From Stereocaulon alpinum (Eukaryota; Ascomycota; Lecanoromycetes; Lecanorales; Stereocaulaceae): a DNA stretch of 28,886 bases. The stretch spans positions 1 to 28,886 of the forward strand of contig JAEUBA010000191.1 in assembly GCA_018257865.1 (NCBI GenBank). The letters are read 5' to 3'. A program made the translations under genes and the position numbers. Below the pieces are notes generated by a model. It was not told where the DNA came from. It worked only from the letters and a program-made list of their open reading frames with translations, and searched no databases. Shown in pieces: positions 20,164-28,886 of the stretch. Every line of letters starts with the position of its first letter. Positions within the stretch are counted from its first letter, which is position 1.

Positions 20164-23100
20164 TCAAGTTGTTGGGCTTGTCTCAATTCCTAGATTGACC
20201 CGCTGCTTTCTCGCTTGCATACTCATGCAAATGTATTCGTGCACGTCCCATCCATATTCCCATTTACTGACGTCAGCGTCGGCTCCTTTATCGATCAGGA
20301 TCTGCGCTATTTGATCATAACCAAACATCGATGCCGCCTGCAGTGCGCTGTAAAGAGGTCCGCCTTAAGCATTAACATCAGCTCCGTTATCGAGTAGTAG
20401 CTGCACTACTTGAATATAACCTCCTTCTAATACCGCCTGTAGTGCGTTTTGATTACACTTACTTTAGGCATTGACATCGGCTCCTTGGTTGAGCAGTATC
20501 TGCACCACTTGAATATAACCTCCTGCTGATACCACCCGTAGTGCGTTATCGTTGCACTCACTTTGGGCGTTGACATTGGCTCCTTGGCTGAGCAGCATCT
20601 GCACCACTTGAGTATAACCTCTGTATGATGCCGTCTGCAGTGCGGTACCAAAACGTCCTTGAGCATTAACATCGGCTCCGTTATCGAGTAGTATCTTTAT
20701 CACTTGAATATAACCTCCTACTGATGCCGCCTGCAGTGCGTTATTATAGTCTCCACCTCAGGCGTTAACGTCGGCTCCGTAGGTGAGCAGTATATACACT
20801 ACTTGGATATAACTATGAGATAATGCCGCCTGCAGTGCGGTACTATAGTGTCCACCTTAGGCGTTAATATTAGCTCCGTGGGTGAGCAGCATCTGCACCA
20901 CTTGAATTTAACCCCAATATAATGCCGCCTGCAGTGCGGTACCATAGTGTCCACCTTGGGCGTTAATATTAGCTCCGTGGGTGAGCAGCATCTGCACCAC
21001 TTGAATATAACCCCAACATAATGCCGCCTGCAGTGCGTTACCATAATATCCACCTTCGATGTTAATGTCGGCTCCTCTATCAAGAATGGATTTTACAGAT
21101 CTGATTAATCCAGCAAATGATGCATAATACAGCGGAGGGTAAATATCATGAAGTCCTTTCGCCATATTTTGGCCATCCCACGGTTCTTCTAGGTTGTAAA
21201 GACGGATCCAATTCAGCAAGGCATGTCCCTTGGTTAAGAGGAGCTCCATGCTCAAGAATGGTGCTAAGGTCGAATCTCTCTCAGCCACTTTGGCATGTCT
21301 CATCCAATAGGTTGCTGCATAATCAGCCAGCGGAAAGTCAAGGACGGACTGAGCGGTCAGGGAACCTGGCCTATCAAATTGTAGAAGATATGCAAGACTG
21401 CTTTCAGCTATTACAGCGTTAGCGTCTGTCTCCTGGATACTGTATTGTTTAACTCGGCCCTTTTGAATCCTTGGTGAGATGAGATATTCCTTGACACTAA
21501 AGTGCGCCAACTGAACAATGACCCTTGCATTCCCTGCGCCAGTATCTTTAAGTACCTCCTCTTGCAAGGAGATAAGGCTAGAACATATTGTCCATATATC
21601 TCGTGGCTCTGGGTATCTTTTGTCAGAATTAAATCGAGGACTCTCTTTAACATCGATCGCAATAACTTCGGCGACTTCCTCAAGTCCTAACGGCCGTGCA
21701 GAATATGTCAGCCACTGCAGTATCTTCAAAGCATCTTGCTGATAGTCTTCATCAATACTGTCTAGTATCCGATCGTATGTTTCGTCCAGATCCTTTGGTA
21801 GAGATGCCAATTTTTTCCGGAGCCCATGGAGATTCAGACAGCTTCTCAATGCATCAAGCTGGCATGCGGCCCACCGAAACCTAAATAAGTATGTCAGTTT
21901 TTGTGTTGAATTTTTACATAAAGAAGGAAATAATCCGCCTACATCCCATCGGCTTTATCCATCAATGCATTCTCGATTTCTTGTTGCACTTTTGGCTCTT
22001 TGTACCACCTTTTCAGTTTCATATCAGTCTGAAGCTTCTCGTGAACATAGGTACGGATATCATTAACATGTATGCTGTCAATACGTATCTTTCCTTCACA
22101 ATGGGCTAAAGGTTCTATCCGCTCTTCAATGTCTTTCTCCCTTCGACTTGTGCTCAGTATATGAAGGTTCACATCCGTCCAGTGGTTTAACTCCTCGATA
22201 TCTTCCAGAAGCTCTTGTCTATCCGAACATTCATCCAGAGCATCAAGGATGATGAACGTCTCTTCAAAGGATTCCATCATTTGATGTAGAGTAGCTAGAA
22301 GCATACTGGGCGTAGGTTGCCGTTCGCCATTCATACACGACGAATGGAGTGCTTCTAGACCGTGTGGTGTACTTCCATATTGCGAAGAGAGCTGTGAAAT
22401 GAGCGAGCGTATCATTTTTTCTTGCCCTTGCTTTCCAACGTCCTTAAAGTCAAAATAGAAGTACAGCACAGCTAGGGCAGGGTTAGATTGACAATGATTG
22501 ATGACATCGTCAATGATGGTGGAGCTGAGAATGGTCTTCCCGCATCCAGGTATCCCATACAGCCAGAGGAACGATGCTGGGGTGGTCTTCCAATTGGCAA
22601 AGACTTCGCTCTCAATGAACCAAGTACCAGTGTTGGGATGGCGCTCTTTCTGTGCCTTATTGTGGTTCAATGATGCATCTGGTGATGCTAGCCATTGACA
22701 AATCTTCTCATCTACATCTTATGAGCGCCTATATTCCAGGAGAAAGTGGGAGATTGTTATTATCTGACCGATGTGTAATTGGGTTACCTTTTTCCCAACC
22801 TCCCCGACTTCGCCCCGTAAACTCTGAACGTCATTTTTGATAGCCTTGTCTAGATGACTGTACATGTTAAGTATTTATCGTCTAAATCAGAAAAGAGAAT
22901 CGCACATATGATCATTCTGCCGCGCCAGGTTGAAAAGGGTCTTTTGTCGCTCAATAACGTTAAGGATTTCTGTGATCTCTTCTTTCTGAAATGGCCAAGC
23001 GATTGTCTTGAAGACCTTTCCCAAACCTTTATCTGGCTCTAGTTTCTTTTCTAGACGCTCTAATGCTGTCTTGAACTGTTCCACAGGCCCGTTCGGTCCA

Positions 23101-23315
23101 TTAAGTAACAGGAACGTCAACGACCACCTATCACCCTGCTTTGCATGACTTGCTTGATCTTCAAGGATATACAGCATGCCGCTGACATTGCATACTTCTG
23201 AAAGAAGTCTTTGACGATCTTTGGGAGCACCTTTCACGAGGTTAAGGTATTGAATGACCGTTCCCGTGAGCTGTAGTAAAGCGGTAATACTCGCAGAGAT
23301 GCTTAGTGGGTCCAT
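20164..23315 (-). pseudogene. NLR (STAND) gene: PigL_N-like, NACHT, ankyrin repeats; interrupted by stops
   Basis: Exons 23315-22906, 22857-22769, 22717-21943 and 21880-20164 join in phase to 996 codons. Introns are 48, 51 and 62 bp; the third (GTAGGC, branch ACTGAC, TTTAG) is canonical, while the second has a weak GTCAGA donor. Residues 1-110 (MDPLSISASITALLQLTGTV) resemble the fungal STAND N-terminal domain PigL_N. The NACHT ATPase has Walker A GIPGCGKT at 221-228 and Walker B FIILDALDEC at 321-330. A helical region follows (425-700), then about eight 33-residue ankyrin repeats. Such proteins act in the cytoplasm as oligomerising sensors in non-self recognition and cell death; the trigger is unknown. 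In-frame stops are at 20908, 20857, 20758, 20464 and 20365 (lower coordinate of each), giving a 748-residue product ending in the third repeat. Up to that point the gene looks intact, so a truncated receptor may be made. Confidence 0.85.
20260..21060 (-). repeat. about eight near-identical 99-bp ankyrin-coding repeats
   Basis: The landmark CTGCAGTGCG or a close variant recurs every 99 bp (96 bp once) from about 20336 to 21029 on the plus strand. On the minus strand each unit encodes NALQAA, then GYIQVVQMLL, then GANINAQGG or close variants. DNA-level similarity between units is far higher than folding requires, which indicates recent unit duplication or gene conversion. Four units have a stop at the same Gln codon after NA. 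Confidence 0.88.
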
Positions 23316-23330
23316 ATCGATTTGAGTTCC

Positions 23331-23450
23331 TGCCTCCCCTTGCGCGTACTCCCCGCGGTAGCTCCAAAATATGATGGGTGGGTATTCCTCTGGCGAGTAT
23401 TCCTCTGGCGAGTACTCCCCTTGCGCGTACTCCCCTTGCGAGAACTCTTA
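23331..23450. repeat. 15-bp minisatellite immediately upstream of the NLR start
   Basis: Exact 15-bp spacing at 23392, 23407, 23422 and 23437 (GGCGAGTATTCCTCT, GGCGAGTACTCCCCT, TGCGCGTACTCCCCT, TGCGAGAACTCTTA), preceded by GGTAGCTCCAAAATATGATG as in the left copy at 19387. It starts 16 bp before the NLR ATG on that strand, so it lies in the 5' UTR or core promoter. Two short minus-strand frames here (ARGVLARGI-type) are only translations of the repeat. Confidence 0.85.
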
Positions 23451-23451
23451 T

Positions 23452-23528
23452 CAAGTATCGTGATATTAGGATAGTGGGCCTGCACAAGGCTATCCCATAG
23501 ATCCTTCTAGAATCTCTCTAATCACCGT
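23452..23528 (+). repeat. right copy of the direct repeat flanking the NLR locus
   Basis: Matches 19738-19816 up to ACCGT, then stops abruptly at a TGTTGGAATAATA sequence that looks like an LTR end. Here it directly follows the minisatellite, whereas in the left copy about 265 bp separate the two. Confidence 0.8.
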
Positions 23529-24798
23529 GTTGGAATAATATTACTCCGCTCCGCAATAAGCGGCTTGGCGCCCGCTCCTAGATAAAACACCATAGCTTAG
23601 CTAGCTAGATTTAAGATAATCCCTAGTTTACTAAGCCTAATAGACACCCTATAATTAGGTTATCTAGGGTAGGTAATAGGGGATTAAGTACCTACTAATT
23701 AGTACTACTTAGTAAGAGGGTATACTAATACTAATTAGTTATCGACCTTAGATTAGTAAGGTACGAATAAAAATTTTAACTTTAATTCTAAACCTTACCT
23801 ATAATACTAAGCCTTAACTATAACGCCTAACCTTATAATAATATAACTAGTAGAAGTAGAGTATAAGAGGATAATAATACTAATAGGAATTATCCTTAAG
23901 GACCCTAAAAAGTTATTAAGTACTACTCTAGGAATATTCGTTACCTAAATAATAACTTCCTACTAGAACTACGAGGAAGAAGGCTATAATCTATAGATAA
24001 ATTTCCTCGAAGACTTTAGTAATTAGGACGAAGCTTTATTTAATAAGGTAGATAAGATATTACTATAAAGCCTTAAGGAGCTACTTTTTAATATAACGGG
24101 GTAGTTTAACTCCTACGAGTAAATTATATAGTATATTAAGTGCTAGAAGGTAAAGGAGATAAATAGTCGTTAAATTATCTTAAGCTAAGACTCCTCTCTA
24201 TTATATAAGTTAAATATAAGGAGATAAGAAAATATTCTACTAAAGGAAAACCCTTCGTTATATATTTACCTTAGTTATACTAAGCCCTATTATAATTCGG
24301 GTAATTTAGCCCTATATCTACTATATTACCCTATAATCTACCTAATATACCCTAGATTACTTATATTACTAGGTCCTCTCCTAAGTATCCTTTACCTACT
24401 AACCCTTCGTTACGTACCCTACCCGTGACCTTACGGGGTTACCTATAATAATAGGGGCCTTTTAGGTATCGGACCTAATATCCTTAACTTTTACCTCTTT
24501 TAAGTAGTAGAGGGGTAGAGCTTTAGCTTAGAGTCTAACCTACTCCTTATAATTATATTAGGTCTAATACTCCGTTAGTTAATCGCCTAGGCGCCTTAGT
24601 ATATAAGGTTAGGGGTTTAACTCCTAGAGGGGTACTAAATATCGCGTAAGTAACTACGCTAATTAGCTAGCTTAAAGGCACCTTAGTAGGGCCTTAACTA
24701 GGTATAGTATCGCGCTATTACGCGTAGATTAGCTAGCTTAGAGGCGCCCTACGGGGGCTTTAACTAGGCCTTAGTAAGGCGCTCTATAGGGGCCTTAC
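23528..24798 (+). mobile_element. RIP-degraded retroelement fragment beginning TGTTGGAATA
   Basis: Begins with TGTTGGAATAATATTACTCC, a typical LTR-like start that cuts the flank repeat, then becomes heavily RIPped. A plus-strand frame from about 23890 to 24240 looks protein-like between stops (GIILKDPKKLLSTTLGIF) but I cannot name it. A 66-bp-spaced imperfect duplication around ATTAGCTAGCTTA occurs at 24662 and 24728. No matching second LTR is in the window. Confidence 0.4.
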
Positions 24799-25071
24799 TG
24801 TTACGATCCTAATCTAGAGGCCCTACTACTAGCATAGAGGTAGCGTATTAGTATAGAGATAGCTTAGTATACTAGTTAATACGGTTCCCGGATAGGGACT
24901 AGCGGTAAGCTAGCCCTAGGGGTATTTAGGCTTATAAGCTTACTAGCTCTTTCCTTTCTTCTTCGTCTTATTTTCTAAATACTAAGCGTAGTCTATTAGC
25001 TAAATCCTAATATAAGGTAGTTTTCTTTAAAGCTACCTTCTCCTACGATTACCTTTAGGCGAGCTGTAATA
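24799..25071 (+). repeat. candidate left LTR, 273 bp
   Basis: Starts TGTTACGATCC and ends GAGCTGTAATA. If the terminal TA was CA before RIP, the ends are the inverted pair TGTTAC/GTAACA. There is no second copy in the window for confirmation. Confidence 0.4.
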
Positions 25072-25779
25072 TAAAATAGGACTAATACCCCCTCCGCTAT
25101 AAAGTATTATATCTTACTTATTCTTCTAGACTAAGGCTAAGCTTAGTAAGCTATCTATTAATAAAGAGTACTACCTACTTAATAAGTAGGTACCTACTAA
25201 TTAAATAATTAGTATATCTTAGAGAAAGCTAAATCCCTATTTTTTTAAAACCCCTAACTACTTTCGCGTTAATACCTATACTTAAAAAACTCTAATAATA
25301 TATATAATATTATACTTATATACTACCTTATAAGAGTATACGCTAAAGTATACCCCCTAACTAGCTAGGATTCTTATCTACCTTAAGGAGTTAATCCTTA
25401 GTACCTATACCTTCCTCTTCTAACCCTAACGATCCTCTACTATTAATTAAGAATTTTAAACTAGAAGCCTTAAAGGACTTAAGCTTAGAAGATATCTTTA
25501 AGGATATTAAGGATAACCCCCCTATTAAAAATACCGTTACTATTCCCCTATTAAGTAATAGGATAGCTAACTAAATACTTATCTTTACTTTAGCTTAGTA
25601 AGCTATTATTACTACTATTATTATAATAGCTTTAGTAGAATCCTAATCTTAGTAGGCTACCTATACTCTAACCCTACCTCCGAATAATCCCTACTAATAA
25701 AGATCCCTTACTACTAACCTCTAGCCGTTAGTAGACTACTACCTTTCTAAGCCTATACCTAGCGGGACTGCTATTAAAC

Positions 25780-26562
25780 TATTAAAAATTAAATACCCTT
25801 AATCCTACTTTAGTAACTATATAGGAGAAGTCGAATATAACGCGTAGAAGATAGATATAAAGATCTTTATAGAGGAATACCCTATTAATTTCTAAGACGG
25901 AGCTAAGTAAGTCTCTATATACTATAAGTATACTATAGGAGAGGTAAAGACCCTAATCCTTTAATATATAGATCTAACCTACGCGTCCCCTATACGTAAT
26001 ACTACTAATATATTAAAAGTACTAGATTAGTATTTCTTCGACTATAACTACGTCTAGTCTACTTATAGCGTATACTATAAGCTTAAGATAGGATCTATAA
26101 ACTATAATAATTTTTAGGTTAAGTTTACCTATCTAATAACTACTAGAAAGATTAGTACTAAGCGTTAGTTTAAGGATCTATATAAAAAAATCTCCCCCGC
26201 CTTAAAGAGAAGTATCTATATAGAGAAGTATAAGATAGATAAGGACTATAGTACTTTAGACGAGTACCTTACTATCTTAGATTAAGAGATATAGAATATC
26301 CGGTCTAAGGAGATAGCTTATAAGCCTTAGATAGGAATAACCTTAGATCCTTATAGTATCCTTAAGATAAGGAGCTAGTAAGCTCCCTTACCTCCTCCTA
26401 CCTTAGCTCCTTATATAAATTATTAAGTCTCCTTTAGGAATACTATTTTTTACCCTTATACCTCTTCTTTAGTACTAGTAGTACTAGTATCCCCTAAAAT
26501 ACCCGCTAACTTATTATATAATAATTACGGAAAGCTTAGGTATTAGGTAAATAACTACCCTT
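25780..26562 (+). pseudogene. gag remnant of the second Ty3/Gypsy element
   Basis: One frame can be followed with many stops, ending in a zinc knuckle at 26517-26558. The CX2CX4HX4C ligands are all Tyr codons now: TAT 26517, TAC 26526, TAT 26541, TAC 26556. The text before it (VLDYNYV-like, then EKYKIDKDYSTLDEYLTIL) fits a capsid region. Confidence 0.7.
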
Positions 26563-27959
26563 AGAGACGTAGCTAATAAGCTTTAGAGAAGAAGATCTTA
26601 AAGATTATTATTAGAGATAAGATAGAATTAGATAAGTTATTAGAAAACTCTTAGGCTATAGTAAAGTCTCTAGCTATAGTAAAAGCCCTAATCTATAAAA
26701 GGACTTATAATTTAACTTTTAGACCCTTATTAGAGGTCGCTAGTTCCTAGTTAATATAGAGCTAGGATATAATAGATCCTTTATTTAAACCCTTATATAT
26801 ATTAATAGTAGAGCTAATATTTTTAGTATAATTAAAACCTCCCTTACCTTCGCCCTTTCTAAATCCCTTAGGATTCGCTTTATTAAGCTTCTTAAGCTAA
26901 TCGTCCTAACTAGCTATAATAGCTAAAGTAGCTCCCCTATTATAGTCGCTCTATTTCTTATAATAATAATTAACTACTATTATATTAATTTTCTATTCTT
27001 AGTTACTAGCTTAGGTTATACTAATATTCTTATTAATTAGAAATTCTTAGAGTACTATAATATTAAGTAAGTCTATACTAAAGGGAGGAATAGCCTTAAA
27101 TAGCCTACTAATATAGCTATTTAGTAGTACTTTAATAAGAGGGTACTCCTCTTAATAACTCCGTCTAAGAAACTAATTTCCTTAGAGTACTAATAAAATA
27201 CTAAGTATTAGGACGCCCTCTTTAAAGTAAATAAGTATTACTATAGCTAAGCTAAACTCGCCTCTATTAACTTAAAGCTTTTAATAAATAGTTAGGTTAA
27301 TACCTTATTTAAAAGTATACTACCCTTTCTTTAGTCTACTTTAGTTTCTCCTCCTTACTTAAGCTTACCTAATTTATATAATAATAGGCCGTTAAGTTTT
27401 ATATAAGACTTAGAGAGATATCTCGCTAAAATAGAGGATACTCTCTAAGGGTTAAATATACTAGTTATATTAAGCCTAAAGATAATACTAGCTAAGGCTT
27501 AACGCCCTAGCTATAGTACCTATAGGGTAGATATTACCCTAATTTCTACTATTGCGATATCCTATTTCTACCTTAGTAAGAGGTCTAGGAGGCCTCCTAA
27601 TTCTAATACCTTTATCGCTTCTATATAGGACTTAGAATACGAAATAAACTATAGAGCGGATTAACGCCTAAAGTATCTTTTTCTTAAGCTAGCCGTAGTT
27701 AATATAAGTCTCTCCCCTTAGAAAGTATTAAAGATTAAATATTAAGCTAACGAAGACTTAGTAAAGACTAAGCTTCCTTTATAATACTAAGAGTTTACCC
27801 CCCTCTTCTCTTAAAGGGACTCTAATATATTACCTAATAGAAGGCTAGGTATAGATTATAAAATTAAGCTTACTAGCCCGAATACCTTAATATTTAAGCT
27901 ATTATAAAAGATAACTAATAAGTAACTCTTAGAGGTTAAATACTATATAATAGACTACC

Positions 27960-28427
27960 TCTATAAGGGATTTATTAAGCTATTAAATATATTATATATA
28001 ACTCTAATACTCTTCGCTAGAAAGGAAGACGGTAGCTTATATTTCTATATTAATTTTTAGAAGCTTAATAACCTAACTAAGAAAGATCTATACCTACTCC
28101 CTTTAATAAATAAGATAATAGCTTAAATCTATAAGGCTAAAATCTTTATAAAGATTAATATCTAATAGGTATTCTACTAAGTAAGGATTTATTAAGACTT
28201 AAAGGACCTTATTAGTTTCTATAGTTAATATAGTACCTTTAAGTATAAGGTAATACTATTTAGGTTAATAAACGCCCTAGCTACCTTCTAGTATTTTATT
28301 AATAATATCCTAATAGAATACCTTAATAATTTCTACTTAGTATATATAGATAATATCCTAATTTACTCTAAGTCTATTATAGAGTATAAGATTTATACTA
28401 AGAAGGTTATAGCTATCTTATAAGTTA
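27960..28427 (+). pseudogene. reverse transcriptase remnant of the second Ty3/Gypsy element
   Basis: Readable motifs are ARKEDGSLYFYINF*KLNNLT near 28017, KIFIKINI, TFKYKVILFRLINALATF, and the catalytic box as YIDNILIYS near 28346, with the second Asp of the DD pair now Asn. The frame ends with KKVIAIL before the sequence changes character at about 28427. Stops replace Gln and Trp throughout. Confidence 0.82.
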
Positions 28428-28886
28428 ATTGATTGATTGGTTTATACGCCTATTCTAGTATCTATATATACTAATAAGGGTGTTCTATTATATTATTTGT
28501 GAAACTAGTAGATAGTACACGTAGTATACCTTTCCTAGCTGTAAGAGAAACTATAGTATAGTGCCTAAATAAAAACTCCCGCTTATCCTTAACGATGTAA
28601 TTACTTTTAGTTTAGGGATTATACCCTAGGCCTCCTTAATACTAGTAACTCTTAACTATGTTCTTTAATATTATACTAAGCGCTCTATAATATTATTTCT
28701 AATACTAACTATAATATACGCCCTTTGTATTATACTTAGCTCTTAAGGACCCTACTATATTCTTCTATATCCTTCGACTTTATTATAGCGCTAAGCGCCC
28801 TATAACTTTCTTTAACCTTTACTATATTAATACGGGGGGGGGGGGGGGAGGGGGTATATAGCCGTCCCGTAAGGGTTCGAGTTATT
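28428..28886. other. unidentified sequence with a poly-G tract
   Basis: From TTGATTGATTGG on, TpG reappears and the reverse transcriptase frame ends, so another sequence is joined here. A run of 15 G at 28834-28848, then A and five more G, lies near the window end. CTAAGCGCTCTATAA and GCTAAGCGCCCTATAA (about 28678 and 28789) form a diverged repeat. Nothing coding is seen. Confidence 0.4.

Larger units (their letters stand above)
24799..28427 (+). mobile_element. truncated second Ty3/Gypsy retrotransposon, RIP-inactivated
   Basis: A candidate LTR is followed by a gag frame with zinc knuckle and a pol region reaching the end of the reverse transcriptase palm, where similarity stops at about 28427. 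RNase H, integrase and the right LTR are missing from the window. The domain text differs from the chromovirus at 8295-15260 (for example LTKKDLYLLPLINKIIA against TIKNRYLLPLITKIL), so it belongs to another Ty3/Gypsy lineage. Confidence 0.75.

Noticed and set aside
20260..21060. Regularly spaced repeats considered as a CRISPR array
   Set aside because: The 99-bp units are wholly similar with no repeat/spacer structure and encode ankyrin repeats in a eukaryotic gene.
20099..21083. Plus-strand frames and an alternative minus-strand frame with HCRRHY repeats
   Set aside because: They are translations of the 99-bp ankyrin DNA repeat in wrong frames.
23242..23487. Two short minus-strand frames rich in RARGVLARG or RKGSTRQ
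   Set aside because: Produced by the 15-bp minisatellite; there is no support for a separate gene, though a leader peptide is not excluded.
1..28886. AT-rich blocks considered as centromeric or mitochondrial DNA
   Set aside because: Dinucleotide bias and recognisable dead Ty3/Gypsy elements explain them as RIPped transposons; the GT-AG introns and NLR gene are nuclear.
1..28886. tRNA or rRNA genes
   Set aside because: I looked for B-box-like GGTTCGA with cloverleaf context and saw none I could support; GGTTCGA-like pieces at 415 and 1563 lack partners.

Overview
The window is fungal nuclear DNA, most likely from a filamentous ascomycete (Pezizomycotina). Genes carry short GT-AG introns of about 48-70 bp, one gene encodes a PigL_N-like/NACHT/ankyrin NOD-like receptor (NLR), and long stretches carry the signature of repeat-induced point mutation (RIP): CpA and TpG are scarce, TpA is abundant, and ATG-initiated frames are almost absent. 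Gene-bearing islands with ordinary composition alternate with RIP-degraded blocks full of dead transposons. I found no gene in the window that I would call intact.

Layout. 1-1831: RIP block and transition. 1832-2702 (+): remnant of an unidentified gene whose 5' part grades into RIP damage. 2938-3683 (-): second decayed gene with a frameshift. 4275-6783 (+): four-exon gene for a large membrane protein with two in-frame TAA stops, both explainable as CAA to TAA. 7589-8110 (+): RIP-killed APH-family phosphotransferase. 8295-15260: complete Ty3/Gypsy chromovirus with 249-bp LTRs and a 5-bp target duplication, heavily RIPped. 15604-16709: deletion derivative of a Tc1/mariner-type element with unusually long (about 98 bp) inverted repeats. 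16964-17594 (+): RIP-killed frame of unknown family, followed by unrecognised RIPped DNA to about 19160. 19230-19540: hairpin-forming GC-rich minisatellite made of 15-bp units. 20164-23315 (-): four-exon NLR with about eight 99-bp ankyrin repeats and five in-frame stops. 23331-23527: related minisatellite and a flank repeat. 23528-28427: RIPped retroelement sequence including a truncated Ty3/Gypsy element (LTR candidate, gag knuckle, reverse transcriptase). 28428-28886: unidentified end with a poly-G tract.

How the parts relate. RIP has inactivated every transposon and the duplicated-looking genes. The same CpA-to-TpA change also appears at low density in the membrane-protein gene and in the ankyrin repeats of the NLR. 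This fits either leakage of RIP from neighbouring repeats or, in the NLR, RIP acting on its own tandem repeats. The NLR is bracketed by direct copies of a minisatellite and a flank sequence, which suggests that the locus moved or duplicated as a unit. All family assignments come from reading translations by eye; no database search was run.
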